Shown: positions 54,077-63,249, numbered from the stretch's first letter. The stretch: DNA of 64,000 bases from Dyadobacter fermentans (GCF_019924045.1 NZ_JAHXBN010000006.1:62001-126000), one strand, 5' to 3'. Numbers and translations are program-made. The notes: generated from the letters alone by a model not told the origin.

Positions 54077-54853
54077 TTATTCACAAACTATTTGATCTTG
54101 AAACTTAACACTAATCCTCTTATACCTGCCCCAATCCTTGCTAAGCACCTTATCATAAAAGATGCGCAGCTTTTTGAATTTGGACTCGAAATCCTCCGCC
54201 ATCCCCAGTTCGATCCGTTGGTCGCCCAGTAATGTCGTAAGGTCTATCTCACCATCCTTATCCACATTCATTTGCGTAACCTGCGCTTTCCAGAACGGGT
54301 CCGTGTTCAGAAAACGCAATAACTCCAAAACCTGAGCGCCCTTTTCGGACCTCAGTTTTTGAGGGTTCTGGAAATACGCCCCTGAAACCAGTAACGTTCT
54401 TGCTGAATAACTATCTGATAGAGGAAAAAAAACGCCTTCATGGTTGATATAGTATCCCGAGGTGTTCCGCATTTCTCCATTATCCGACGTGTTAATCCAG
54501 CGCGCAAGCGGTTTCTCCTGCTCTACTTCGACTACTATATTGCCCCTGAGATCACGAAAAACCTGACATTTCTTGATCAATTTGTTGCGGCTGACACGGT
54601 TTTCCAGATCATGCAGGGCCACATCACTGAGCCTGGCCCCGATCAACGGATCGCCGCCGTTCTCGGTCAGCAGCATTTGTACATCCATTTGGTTCAGGAA
54701 TCTTGTACCCGAATCGCCCTGGATCGATATTACGAGATTTGTACAACGCTGTTGGCCCAGCTTGCTTTCCGCCATACCGATGCCGGCAATTGGCAGAATA
54801 AGCCACAAACTACGCTTCAACAAAGTCCATGAATAGTCAAATTTACGTAACAT
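54077..54853 (-). CDS. ftsQ: Cell division protein FtsQ/DivIB
   Basis: 258 residues from the ATG at 54853 (MLRKFDYSWTLLKRSLWLIL); the frame is open upstream into murC. A short basic cytosolic tail is followed by one span (about 12-30) and then a periplasmic POTRA-like domain (LVISIQGDSGTRFLNQMDVQ, then VALHDLENRVSRNKLIKKCQ). The C-terminal part contains KDWGRYKRISVKFQDQIVCE, typical of the beta-domain end. Identity relies partly on its place between murC and ftsA, since FtsQ proteins diverge quickly. Confidence 0.88.
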   Translation of the reverse strand: MLRKFDYSWTLLKRSLWLILPIAGIGMAESKLGQQRCTNLVISIQGDSGTRFLNQMDVQMLLTENGGDPLIGARLSDVALHDLENRVSRNKLIKKCQVFRDLRGNIVVEVEQEKPLARWINTSDNGEMRNTSGYYINHEGVFFPLSDSYSARTLLVSGAYFQNPQKLRSEKGAQVLELLRFLNTDPFWKAQVTQMNVDKDGEIDLTTLLGDQRIELGMAEDFESKFKKLRIFYDKVLSKDWGRYKRISVKFQDQIVCE

Positions 54854-54878
54854 CTTAGTAATATTAAAAATGCTTTGA

Positions 54879-56285
54879 CTAATTATTCGCAACTGGATTT
54901 TGCAGCAAATCGCGTATCGGGCCCACCAAAGTATCGATGTCCCCGGCGCCTATCGTGACCACAATATCCGTATTTAATTCTTTTAAAAGTTGTAAAACTT
55001 CTTCTTTTGCAACCAGTTGTTTATCATTCGAGGTCACTTTGTCCAGGATCATTTCCGAATTGACGCCCTCAATCGGGAGCTCGCGCGCAGGATAAATATC
55101 AAGTAGCAAAAGCCGGTCCGCCAGCGATAAACTTTCTGCAAAGCCGTCGGCAAAGTCGCGCGTACGGGTGAACAGGTGCGGCTGAAAAATCGCCGTCACA
55201 TGGCGCCCGGGGTACAGGCCCTTCACCGACGACAGGAATGCCTCGATTTCCGTCGGATGGTGGGCATAGTCGTCAATATATACATTCCCTTCTTCCTCTA
55301 CCTGGTATTCAAAACGGCGCTTCACGCCACCGTAACTTTCCAGCGCTTCCTTGATTTTCGCCGGCTCCACACCCACATACAATGCGACGGCACTCGCCGC
55401 GATCGAATTTTCGATGTTATGGTAACCAGGGATTTTCATCGCAATGCCTTCGATCACACCGCCGGGGTAGATCAAGTCGAACACGAACCGCGCATTCTCG
55501 ATGCGGATATTCTCCGAATGGTATGGACCGCTATTTAAGGAATAGGTAAACACCTTCGCCTTGCAGCTGTCTGCGATTTCCAGTCCTTCCCGCATGAACA
55601 ATGCGCCATTCTCGTCGATCTGGCTCACATAATCGCGGAACGATTCGAGCACGGCTTCGTGCTTGCCGTAAATATCGAGGTGGTCGGCGTCGGTGGATGT
55701 TACAATCGCGATTTCCGGGAATAATGTGAGGAAAGAGCGGTCGAATTCGTCGGCTTCTACTACACAAAAAATCTCTTCCAGCTTGTCGGTAGGTTCATTG
55801 AGCAGCAGGTTCGTGCCGTAGTTTTGGGTGATACCTCCCAAAAACGCCGTGCTATTCACATGCGCGTGACGCAGGATATGCGCTACGAGCGAGGACGTGG
55901 TCGTTTTCCCGTGCGTACCCGCGACGCCGATCGTTCTCAGGTTTTTAGTTAAAATGCCTAAAACCTGAGAGCGTTTCAGGATCATGAAATTCTCATCCCT
56001 GAAATAAAGCATTTGCTTGTGCTGCACAGGCACAGCGGGTGTGTACACGACGAGCGTTTGGTGCGGATCGGCTTTAAAATCCGCCGGAATCGTCGATATT
56101 TCATCTTCAAGCGTCACCGGAATGCCTTCCTCAATGAGCTTGCCCACCAGCGGCGTCATCGTTTTGTCATAGCCGGCCACTTCAAAGCCATTAGCCTTAA
56201 ACCAACGGGCCAGCGCGCTCATTCCGATCCCGCCTATTCCTACAAAATAGATATATTTCCAGTTTGTCACAGAGGATGACATCAT
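54879..56285 (-). CDS. murC: UDP-N-acetylmuramate--L-alanine ligase
   Basis: 468 residues from the ATG at 56285 (MMSSSVTNWKYIYFVGIGGI); the in-frame codon at 56291 is TTG. It adds L-alanine to UDP-MurNAc in peptidoglycan precursor synthesis. The N-terminal UDP-binding loop is YFVGIGGIGMSALARWFKAN, the ATP loop GVAGTHGKTTTSSLVAHILR, and the C-terminal domain has DDYAHHPTEIEAFLSSVKGL with the family histidine pair. The gap to the ftsQ ATG is 25 bp and that to murG 14 bp. Confidence 0.97.
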   Translation of the reverse strand: MMSSSVTNWKYIYFVGIGGIGMSALARWFKANGFEVAGYDKTMTPLVGKLIEEGIPVTLEDEISTIPADFKADPHQTLVVYTPAVPVQHKQMLYFRDENFMILKRSQVLGILTKNLRTIGVAGTHGKTTTSSLVAHILRHAHVNSTAFLGGITQNYGTNLLLNEPTDKLEEIFCVVEADEFDRSFLTLFPEIAIVTSTDADHLDIYGKHEAVLESFRDYVSQIDENGALFMREGLEIADSCKAKVFTYSLNSGPYHSENIRIENARFVFDLIYPGGVIEGIAMKIPGYHNIENSIAASAVALYVGVEPAKIKEALESYGGVKRRFEYQVEEEGNVYIDDYAHHPTEIEAFLSSVKGLYPGRHVTAIFQPHLFTRTRDFADGFAESLSLADRLLLLDIYPARELPIEGVNSEMILDKVTSNDKQLVAKEEVLQLLKELNTDIVVTIGAGDIDTLVGPIRDLLQNPVANN

Positions 56286-56299
56286 ATTCAAGTCTTGGG

Positions 56300-57397
56300 T
56301 TATTGAATCAAATTAAAAACTTCCGCGGCAATATCGTCGGCTGCGCTCGGGCGGGCCAGTTTGTTGATATTCGTCTGTAATTCGCGTTGGCGCGTCACAT
56401 CATCGAGCAATGCCAATGCCTGATCCACCAGTCTCGTGCGTGCTTCGGAGTCCTTCACCAAAATAGCTGCATTGCTATCGACAAGGTTCATCGCATTCTT
56501 GGTTTGATGGTCTTCCGAGGCATACGGGAACGGCACGAGGATGGCCGGCTTCGCAGCAAGGCACAACTCCGAAACCGACAACGCACCGGCGCGTGATACC
56601 ACCACGTCGGCCACGGCATAGGCGAGATCCATCGTGTAGATAAAGTCAAATGCTTTCACCCGGTCGGTTCCCAACTTTTCGATAGCGGCTTTGGCCTTGT
56701 CGATATCATTCTTGCCGGTTTGCCATAATACCTGATACCCGGCCTCGACCAAGCGGCCCAGTCCTTCGGCAATACTTTCATTGATGGAACGCGCGCCGAG
56801 ACTACCACCCATCACGAACAGTGTTTTTGCGCCCTCATTCAATTCAAAATGCTCCAAAGCGGCAGCGCGCTTTAAATGCACATAAGTAATGTCGCTCCGA
56901 ACGGGATTACCGAGCATGGTGATTTTCTCCTTCGGAAAAAACGCGTCCATACCGGGGTAAGCCACGCATATTTTGGCGGCTCGTTTAGCAAGCATTTTGT
57001 TGGTAACGCCTGCATAGGAATTCTGTTCCTGGATCAAGGTGGGAATGCCCGCCATGGACGCCATCATGAGCAATGGCCCGCTTGCGAAGCCGCCTACGCC
57101 CACGGCTACATCAGGTTTGAAGTCTTTGATCACCGCCCGGGCCTTCATCAGGCTTCGAAGCATCTTGAACGGGAGTGTGAGGTTTTCCAGCGAAAGACTT
57201 CTTTTAATACCCGCAATGGGAAGCCCCACAATTTTATAACCTGCCCGGGGGACTTTTTCCATCTCCATTTTGCCCAAAGCGCCCACAAACAGGATTTCCG
57301 TGTCCGGCTCCCGGTGCTGCAATGCATTGGCAATGGCGATAGCCGGATAAATATGCCCGCCGGTGCCCCCCCCGCTGATAATGATTCTTTTTGCCAT
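56300..57397 (-). CDS. murG: UDP-GlcNAc: lipid I N-acetylglucosaminyltransferase
   Basis: 365 residues, GT28 family, making lipid II at the cytosolic face of the membrane. The N-terminal loop IISGGGTGGHIYPAIAIANA and LPFKMLRSLMKARAVIKDFK are typical, and the UDP-GlcNAc site shows VVSRAGALSVSELCLAAKPA followed by LVPFPYASEDHQTKNAMNLV. Starts at ATG 57397, one base past the ftsW stop, so the pair is tightly coupled. Confidence 0.97.
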   Translation of the reverse strand: MAKRIIISGGGTGGHIYPAIAIANALQHREPDTEILFVGALGKMEMEKVPRAGYKIVGLPIAGIKRSLSLENLTLPFKMLRSLMKARAVIKDFKPDVAVGVGGFASGPLLMMASMAGIPTLIQEQNSYAGVTNKMLAKRAAKICVAYPGMDAFFPKEKITMLGNPVRSDITYVHLKRAAALEHFELNEGAKTLFVMGGSLGARSINESIAEGLGRLVEAGYQVLWQTGKNDIDKAKAAIEKLGTDRVKAFDFIYTMDLAYAVADVVVSRAGALSVSELCLAAKPAILVPFPYASEDHQTKNAMNLVDSNAAILVKDSEARTRLVDQALALLDDVTRQRELQTNINKLARPSAADDIAAEVFNLIQ

Positions 57398-57398
57398 G

Positions 57399-58553
57399 TT
57401 AGATGCGTTTTTCCTCCACGATTTCGCCCCGGCTCACGCTGAGGATCATGCCCATTGCAATACCCGTAAATAGCAGCGACGTTCCCCCCTGACTAAAAAA
57501 AGGCAGCGTTTGTCCCGTCACCGGCACTAATCCGACCGTTACGGCCATCGCCGAAAAGGCCTGGCTCACCACGATGAATGTAAGCCCGGCGGAGAGCAGC
57601 CCACCGAATGGCCGTTTGGTCGCCTCGATCGCCTTCAGGCCGCGGTATAATAGGATCAGGTAAAGGATAATCAACGCTGTTCCGCCCAGTGTGCCGTATT
57701 CCTCTACCGCCACCGCGAAAATGAAGTCTTTTTGAGGCTCCGGCAGGAAGCGGCGCTGGCGGCTTTTGGAAACACCCTCTCCATATAACCCGCCGCGCGC
57801 CATAGCCATGTAGGATTGCTGGGATTGGTACACGACCACGTCCTTATCAAAAAAAGTAGAAATCCGGCTTTGCGCTGTTCCGGAACGCTGCGTGGAGTTG
57901 AGCAAAATGGCGATCGTCGCGAAGAACACCAGACCGAGCGCAGTAAATGCCAGGTAATGCAGCGGAACTTTGCCCACGAACATCAGCAAAAAACAAATGC
58001 CCGCCAGCATCACGGCCGTCGATACGTTACTCACGAAGATCAACCCACACACAACGCCTACGAGCGCGAGCGGCTCCATAAAGAGCTCGCGGGTATTCCA
58101 GCCGCCTTTGATATGCCGCGCCAGTATCAGCGACAAGTGTGCTACCAATGCCACTTTGGCCCATTCGGAAGGCTGAAAGCGTTGGCCGATCACCGGAATC
58201 TCGATCCAGCGGGCCGCGTCGTTCACCGATCGCCCAAAAAACATCGTGAATATCAAAAGCAGGATGGAGCTCCAAACGGCAAGCCGCGTCACATACACAA
58301 ATTTGATGTAAGGAACGCGGTGGACGAAATACATCACACCGAGCGATAGTACGCACAACAATGCATGTTTATAGAGGTAATATTCGGTATTACCGTCCAT
58401 CTGGCTGTAAGCGTCCTTGACAGAGGCGCTGTACACCACCACAATGCTCCACATCAGCATAATAATGCATATCCCCCATATCCAGGGATCGCCTTTGAGG
58501 TTTTTGCTAAACCATGCCTGGGTATCTTCCCTTGTTTTGTTCAGGAAATCCAT
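57399..58553 (-). CDS. ftsW: Septal peptidoglycan polymerase FtsW (SEDS family)
   Basis: 384 residues with about ten spans, the SEDS glycosyltransferase of the divisome. Recognised by GQRFQPSEWAKVALVAHLSL, with the catalytic-loop neighbourhood, and by QKDFIFAVAVEEYGTLGGTA and PVTGQTLPFFSQGGTSLLFT, both hallmark motifs. Its partner PBP3 (ftsI) is not in the window. It lies 64 bp downstream of the murD stop; most of that gap is a TGAC repeat array. Confidence 0.96.
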   Translation of the reverse strand: MDFLNKTREDTQAWFSKNLKGDPWIWGICIIMLMWSIVVVYSASVKDAYSQMDGNTEYYLYKHALLCVLSLGVMYFVHRVPYIKFVYVTRLAVWSSILLLIFTMFFGRSVNDAARWIEIPVIGQRFQPSEWAKVALVAHLSLILARHIKGGWNTRELFMEPLALVGVVCGLIFVSNVSTAVMLAGICFLLMFVGKVPLHYLAFTALGLVFFATIAILLNSTQRSGTAQSRISTFFDKDVVVYQSQQSYMAMARGGLYGEGVSKSRQRRFLPEPQKDFIFAVAVEEYGTLGGTALIILYLILLYRGLKAIEATKRPFGGLLSAGLTFIVVSQAFSAMAVTVGLVPVTGQTLPFFSQGGTSLLFTGIAMGMILSVSRGEIVEEKRI

Positions 58554-58576
58554 GTCGTTTGGCGGCTAAATTTGTT

Positions 58577-58620
58577 GTCAGGTATAGTCGGGAATGGTCA
58601 ATTATTGTCAGGGATGGTCA
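58577..58620 (-). repeat. Five-unit TGAC array at exact 10-bp period, containing the murD stop codon
   Basis: On the minus strand units read TGACCATCCC, TGACAATAAT, TGACCATTCC, CGACTATACC, TGACAACAAA; plus-strand starts are 58577, 58587, 58597, 58607 and 58617. The first unit's TGA (58620-58618) is the murD stop codon. The unit matches the array at 47757-47841. Period 10 is not a multiple of three, so this is not a coding repeat. Confidence 0.82.
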
Positions 58621-59994
58621 TTGGATGAGCTTTCTGACAGCAGCTTTAAATTGATCGCCCCGGTCTTCGTAGTTTTTGAACAAGTCAAAACTCGCGCAAG
58701 CGGGCGAAAGCAGAACGATATCCCCCGGTACGCCCCATTCCCGTCCTTTATTGACGGCGTCCTGGACGTCCTCGGTCGCATATATTTGCGGGACTTTGCC
58801 TGAAAAGTAATTTTCCAGCTTCGCCGGATCTTTTCCCAGCACAATCAGTCCTTTTACTTTTTCCTTTACCAGTTCGTCGATTTGTGAATAATCATTCCCT
58901 TTATCCACACCACCGGCAATCAGGATCACCGGCTGGTCGAAACTACCCAACGCATAGAATACGGAATCGACGTTGGTAGCCTTGGAATCATTAATGTACG
59001 TCACATCATCGATCACTTCCACCTGCTCCAGACGATGGGGTGCATTGGTGAATGATTTCAAGCCTTCGCTGATCTTTTCCGCATCGATCCCGAGCAGCTG
59101 CGCGACCGAAATTGCTGCCAGCGCATTGATCGCATTGTGCGGGCCTTTGATCGGTAGCTCGTTAAATGCCTGCTCAAATGCACGGCCATTGACATTGGAA
59201 ATCAGCTGACCGTTTTCAAGGTACGAGCCCGATCCCGATACATTTTCCAGCGAAACCTGTACTTTCCCAACCGCCGGGTTTCTCTTTTCGAGCTCCTTTC
59301 CAATCACTTCACTTTCTTTATAATAAATGAAATAGTCCGAGGCGGTTTGGTTACGGATAATATTAAACTTGGAATTTACATAATTCTGAAAATCATACCC
59401 ATAACGATCCAGGTGATCGGGAGTGATATTCAGGAGGAGAGAAATATAAGGATGGAAATCGACAATGTTGTCGAGCTGGAAGCTACTGATTTCCAATACA
59501 TAATAATCAAAATGCTTTTCAGCAACTGCCCACGCGAAACTGTCTCCGATATTGCCTGCGAGGCCCACATTGAGCCCTGCGGTTTTGAGCAAATGATAGG
59601 TAAGTAATGTAGTGGTAGTCTTGCCGTTACTGCCCGTGATCGCGATCAGCTTCGCATCCGTGTAGCGCGAGGCAAATTCGATTTCAGAGATCACCGGAAT
59701 GCCCTTTTCTTTCAATGCGACGATGAGAGGCGCCTTATCCGGAATACCCGGGCTTTTCACCACGAGGTCACTTTCCAGGATGCGTTCCTCCGAATGCTGT
59801 CCTTGTTCAAACGGAATATTTTCACTGTTCAGAATGTCAGCGTATTTCTGATGCAACTGGCCCTTATCCGATAAAAAAACTTCAAAACCTTTGGATTTCG
59901 CAAGAATCGCGGCACCGGCGCCGCTTTCCCCGCCACCCAGAATCGTCACCTTTTTTTGCACAAGAATCGAATTAAAACGTTGAACAATCTGCAA
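58618..59994 (-). CDS. murD: UDP-N-acetylmuramoylalanine--D-glutamate ligase
   Basis: 458 residues, adds the D-glutamate supplied by MurI to the peptide stem. N-terminal loop KVTILGGGESGAGAAILAKS, ATP loop AITGSNGKTTTTLLTYHLLK, central ITPDHLDRYGYDF, and C-terminal YINDSKATNVDSVFYALGSF with VILIAGGVDKGNDYSQIDEL. The start is uncertain: the frame opens with TTG at 59994 and has no ATG before the glycine loop; GTG codons near VQKKV or VTILG are alternatives. Its stop codon lies within the TGAC array. First visible gene of the dcw segment; mraZ-mraY and ftsI are not adjacent. Confidence 0.96.
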   Translation of the reverse strand: MQIVQRFNSILVQKKVTILGGGESGAGAAILAKSKGFEVFLSDKGQLHQKYADILNSENIPFEQGQHSEERILESDLVVKSPGIPDKAPLIVALKEKGIPVISEIEFASRYTDAKLIAITGSNGKTTTTLLTYHLLKTAGLNVGLAGNIGDSFAWAVAEKHFDYYVLEISSFQLDNIVDFHPYISLLLNITPDHLDRYGYDFQNYVNSKFNIIRNQTASDYFIYYKESEVIGKELEKRNPAVGKVQVSLENVSGSGSYLENGQLISNVNGRAFEQAFNELPIKGPHNAINALAAISVAQLLGIDAEKISEGLKSFTNAPHRLEQVEVIDDVTYINDSKATNVDSVFYALGSFDQPVILIAGGVDKGNDYSQIDELVKEKVKGLIVLGKDPAKLENYFSGKVPQIYATEDVQDAVNKGREWGVPGDIVLLSPACASFDLFKNYEDRGDQFKAAVRKLIQ

Positions 59995-60061
59995 TAACCA
60001 CGAAGGTAAATCTTTTGCCGAAAACTTCTTTTAATGCCCTCCCAATAACATGGATAAAAAA

Positions 60062-60084
60062 AGAGGCACACGAAATATGCCTCT
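60062..60084 (-). terminator. Terminator after mscL
   Basis: AGAGGCA (60062-60068) and TGCCTCT (60078-60084) form a 7-bp stem 30 nt after the mscL stop. The minus strand continues TTTTTTTATCC, a strong T-run, which isolates the dcw segment from mscL. Confidence 0.8.
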
Positions 60085-60113
60085 CTTTTACTATTTATGA
60101 ACTTTAACTAGTT

Positions 60114-60443
60114 CTACTCCTTCTTCAATGATTGCGATAATTTCAACCTGTTGGCCGCTTTTACGATCAGGAATATCACCCAGGCAATGAGCAGAAATTG
60201 GATGAGTGTCTGGATAAAGTTTCCGTATCGGATCGCTACTTCCGGCGTTTCGCCGACAGCTTCTTTCAGCACCACCTTAAGTTGTGTAAAATCCACTCCA
60301 CCGAGGATGAGCCCCAGGATCGGGTTTAAAATGTCTTCCACCAGCGAAGTAGTGATTTTTCCAAATGCGGCACCGATCACGACACCGACAGCGAGGTCGA
60401 GCACATTCCCTTGTGCAATAAACGTTTTGAACTCCTTTAGCAT
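60114..60443 (-). CDS. mscL: Large-conductance mechanosensitive channel
   Basis: 109 residues, shorter than the E. coli channel (136) because the periplasmic loop and C-terminal bundle are reduced. The N-terminal helix and first span [40 protein letters not shown] and the second span [20 protein letters not shown] are conserved. The channel opens under membrane tension to release solutes. It follows the DUF3078 gene by 25 bp and may share its message. Confidence 0.96.
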   Translation of the reverse strand: MLKEFKTFIAQGNVLDLAVGVVIGAAFGKITTSLVEDILNPILGLILGGVDFTQLKVVLKEAVGETPEVAIRYGNFIQTLIQFLLIAWVIFLIVKAANRLKLSQSLKKE

Positions 60444-60468
60444 AACAAGATGAGGTTAGTTGATTAGA

Positions 60469-61392
60469 TTAAAAAGCGAACAAAAAGCCTATGCTGAGGG
60501 CCTGAGCAAACTGTATCTTGTTGCTCTGGTCTTCGTCGTAAACCATAATGGCACCGAGGTTGACATTGACATACTTGTTGATCTTCGCTGTCAGCTGGGC
60601 GTCCAAACGGTTATCTATATTCAGGGGGTGCTTGAAACTCGAAAACATCAGGTACCGGAATTTCAGGTTGACGTCCTTCGCTATATCCTTGTCAAAATTG
60701 GCTACCAGCTGGATCAATGCGGCTTCCGTACGCACGCGCTTGCCGATAGGCACGCCATAGTTCTTCTGGTCGGGGGTATTCACATATAGCTCCTTGTCGA
60801 CAACGATGGTCTGCCGCAGTGCCCCGGGCGCGAGGTCCACAAAGAAATAGGGAACGGGGCGGTATTCGATACCAATCGCCTCGGTCAGATAAGCGGGGGC
60901 TAAAATGCCTGATACTTTTTTCTTGACATCGCTGGTGTCTGAATATTCATAACCGTTACCAAACTGCGAAAGGAAGTTAACATTGGCGAAAAGGCTCCAT
61001 TTGGAGGTCAGTTCGCGGTTATACTTGGTATCGAAGAATATCCGGTCGACGTTTTTACGGCTTTGCTGGCCCTTGTTACGAACGACACCATACTGTCCCT
61101 GGAAGTCATTCCGCCAAGAATTCTTACCTACTTTTTTCTCGTTCAATGCATTCAGGAAAAGTCCCAGCGCAATGGAGTTTACACCACCACCCGTCCAGTT
61201 GGAACTGAAAGAGCCCTGGTTCAGGTTGGCGCCGAATTCGATTTTGTGCCAGGCGGTGTCATTAGCGGTTTTCAAACGGCCGGAATTGATCGAATTGGAG
61301 AGATCAACTTTATTTTGGGAAACGGCAGGGAATGTGAGAAGTGCAAGTAAAGTTAGGGCAATAAAGGATGTGCGTTGAAGTTTTTGGCTCAT
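60469..61392 (-). CDS. Exported DUF3078 protein
   Basis: 307 residues from the ATG at 61392 (MSQKLQRTSFIALTLLALLT), where a signal peptide ends near FPAVSQ; the frame is open upstream to 61479. The mature protein has the DUF3078 pattern GANLNQGSFSSNWTGGGVNS at its start, then repeated amphipathic strands (RNDFQGQYGVVRNKGQQSRK, SKWSLFANVNFLSQFGNGYE) and a terminal phenylalanine (ALSIGFLFAF), as expected for an outer-membrane beta-barrel. Function of the family is unknown. It precedes mscL by 25 bp. Confidence 0.82.
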   Translation of the reverse strand: MSQKLQRTSFIALTLLALLTFPAVSQNKVDLSNSINSGRLKTANDTAWHKIEFGANLNQGSFSSNWTGGGVNSIALGLFLNALNEKKVGKNSWRNDFQGQYGVVRNKGQQSRKNVDRIFFDTKYNRELTSKWSLFANVNFLSQFGNGYEYSDTSDVKKKVSGILAPAYLTEAIGIEYRPVPYFFVDLAPGALRQTIVVDKELYVNTPDQKNYGVPIGKRVRTEAALIQLVANFDKDIAKDVNLKFRYLMFSSFKHPLNIDNRLDAQLTAKINKYVNVNLGAIMVYDEDQSNKIQFAQALSIGFLFAF

Positions 61393-61491
61393 AGTCAATG
61401 TGTTTAGTGGGACCATACTCATTAAATTTCCACGGTTTACAACTAACAAATGAGGAGGTTTACGGCCAAAGTAAAGCAATTTCTGACGCTT

Positions 61492-62094
61492 TCAAAAAAA
61501 TTTACCGCCTTCTGAAAGGTTATGATACCACTTGCGAAGCTTCCTGCGCGACCGCATCAGACGCATTTTAACCGCACTTTCGGTGATCTTGAACAGGCTT
61601 GCAATGTCGCGGATACTGCGGTCGTCGAGATACCGGAGGTAGATCATCGCCTTGTCTTCCAGCCCGAGCAAATCGAGCGCTTCTTTCAGCATCATCAGGT
61701 TCAGTTCTTCCTCAAACAGGCCTTGCAGGCAAAGGTCTTCTTTTCCGACGCATTCGGGCGTTTCCGCCTCGTGCACGAGTATAACCCTGCGCTTGTTTCC
61801 GCGCGCGAGGTCCATACAATGGTTATGAGTAATGGTAAAAAGCCAGGTGGAGAATTTGGCGCCGGTCCTAAAAGAGCCCATTTTATGGATGAGTTTAAGA
61901 AAGACGTCGTGCATAATGTCTTCGGCGCGGGTCGCGTCTCTGGTGAGTGTGACACATTTCTGATAGACCTTGACGGCATAACGCTCGTAAAGTTTCTGGA
62001 AATGACGATTATCCCTTGATTCGAGGAAGAGTCTAACTAATTCTTCATCTGTCGAATTATGCTCCGAACAGGAATTGCTCCGTAAATCAACCAT
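61492..62094 (-). CDS. ECF-type RNA polymerase sigma factor (second)
   Basis: 200 residues, sigma-70 group IV. Region 2: FQKLYERYAVKVYQKCVTLT, then RAEDIMHDVFLKLIHKMGSF and FSTWLFTITHNHCMDLARGN. Region 4: LGLEDKAMIYLRYLDDRSIR and IASLFKITESAVKMRLMRSR. Four close cysteines are absent, and no anti-sigma gene is adjacent: DUF3078 lies 99 bp downstream. Starts at ATG 62094 (MVDLRSNSCSEHNSTDEELV). Target genes are unknown. Confidence 0.92.
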   Translation of the reverse strand: MVDLRSNSCSEHNSTDEELVRLFLESRDNRHFQKLYERYAVKVYQKCVTLTRDATRAEDIMHDVFLKLIHKMGSFRTGAKFSTWLFTITHNHCMDLARGNKRRVILVHEAETPECVGKEDLCLQGLFEEELNLMMLKEALDLLGLEDKAMIYLRYLDDRSIRDIASLFKITESAVKMRLMRSRRKLRKWYHNLSEGGKFF

Positions 62095-62168
62095 TCTGCC
62101 TGATGAAATGCCGCCGATAGCGTGTGTAGAAAATTAAATTGCATTTAACTTTCTGTAAATATGAAAAA

Positions 62169-62205
62169 ACAACGCCTGGTATACAAATTAGATACCAGGC
62201 GTTGT
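62169..62205 (-). terminator. Terminator after tsf
   Basis: ACAACGCCTGGTAT (62169-62182) and ATACCAGGCGTTGT (62192-62205) form a perfect 14-bp stem 25 nt after the tsf stop, followed on the minus strand by TTTTTCATAT. Confidence 0.85.
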
Positions 62206-62230
62206 CAATATATTTTGCTGCTGAAAAGGC

Positions 62231-63067
62231 TTATCCGCCGATCGCTACACGTTTGAATGAGGTTACAGACAAACCTTTTGAAGTTTTCTCAAGCAGCTGA
62301 CGGATAGTCAGTGAAGAATCCTTCACGAACTCCTGGTTCAACAGGGTGCTGTCTTTGTAAAACTTCTGAAGTTTACCCTGAGCGATTTTCTCAAGCATTG
62401 CCTCAGGCTTACCTTCCGCACGAGCCTGCTCTTTACCCACTTCGATTTCGCGCTCGATAGTAGCAGCGTCGATACCGTCTTTGTCAAGCGCAACCGGCTT
62501 CATAGCGGCAATCTGCATTGCTACGTCTTTACCAAGTTCTGCAACATCCGTTCCGTTTACGCCGGCGAATGCTACCAACACACCCAATTTACCGTTTGAG
62601 TGGATGTAAGGGACAACTTTGTCAGCTGTTACGTTCTCGTAAGCGCTGATTTCCAGTTTCTCTCCCAGTTTACCTGTCAGTTCAACCATGTGCTCTGACA
62701 CAGGACGACCGTCAGCCAAAGTTGCAGCCAAAAGGGCATCTTTGTCAGCGATGTTATCGGCTACTGCTTTGTCAAGGATAGATTGCGCAAGGTTTTTGAA
62801 ATCTTCCACGTTCGATACGGGCTCGGTTTCACAAGCCAAAGCAACGAGTTTACCATTGGTACCGTCTTCGCTGATGTTGATCAGCACAGTTCCTTCTGAT
62901 ACCGCATTGTCGGCACGTTTTGCAGCAACTTTCTGTCCTTGTTTACGGAGAATATCAACGGCTTTGTCGAAATCGCCATCTGCTTCCTGCAGGGCTTTTT
63001 TACAATCCATCATGCCCGCGCCGGTCATCTGGCGGAGTTTGTTTACATCTTGTGCGGTAATTGCCAT
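62231..63067 (-). CDS. tsf: Elongation factor Ts
   Basis: 278 residues, nucleotide exchange factor for EF-Tu. The N-terminal UBA-like domain has VNKLRQMTGAGMMDCKKALQ with the TGAGMMDCK signature, followed by the dimerisation core (KVAAKRADNAVSEGTVLINI, ALACETEPVSNVEDFKNLAQ). Length is normal. It follows rpsB, from which it is separated by a terminator hairpin, so part of its expression may need a further promoter; no TAnnTTTG box is seen in the gap. Confidence 0.98.
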   Translation of the reverse strand: MAITAQDVNKLRQMTGAGMMDCKKALQEADGDFDKAVDILRKQGQKVAAKRADNAVSEGTVLINISEDGTNGKLVALACETEPVSNVEDFKNLAQSILDKAVADNIADKDALLAATLADGRPVSEHMVELTGKLGEKLEISAYENVTADKVVPYIHSNGKLGVLVAFAGVNGTDVAELGKDVAMQIAAMKPVALDKDGIDAATIEREIEVGKEQARAEGKPEAMLEKIAQGKLQKFYKDSTLLNQEFVKDSSLTIRQLLEKTSKGLSVTSFKRVAIGG

Positions 63068-63169
63068 GATCTGATAAGAATTTTGTATTAATGTTTTGTA
63101 TTGAAATGACCTTTAACCGGAGATTATCAATTGGTTAAGGAATCGCATTTCGGAGAATTTTAAAAAAAT

Positions 63170-63198
63170 GTAGCCCATAGCAAGAGGCTATGGGCTAC
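63170..63198 (-). terminator. Terminator or attenuator between rpsB and tsf
   Basis: GTAGCCCATAGC (63170-63181) and GCTATGGGCTAC (63187-63198) form a perfect 12-bp stem with a 5-nt loop, 51 nt after the rpsB stop. The minus strand continues ATTTTTTTAAAATT, a strong T-run. Confidence 0.8.
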
Positions 63199-63249
63199 CG
63201 TATATGTCAAGTATGGCGGGTCATTTGAAATTTACGCCATATTGCCCTT

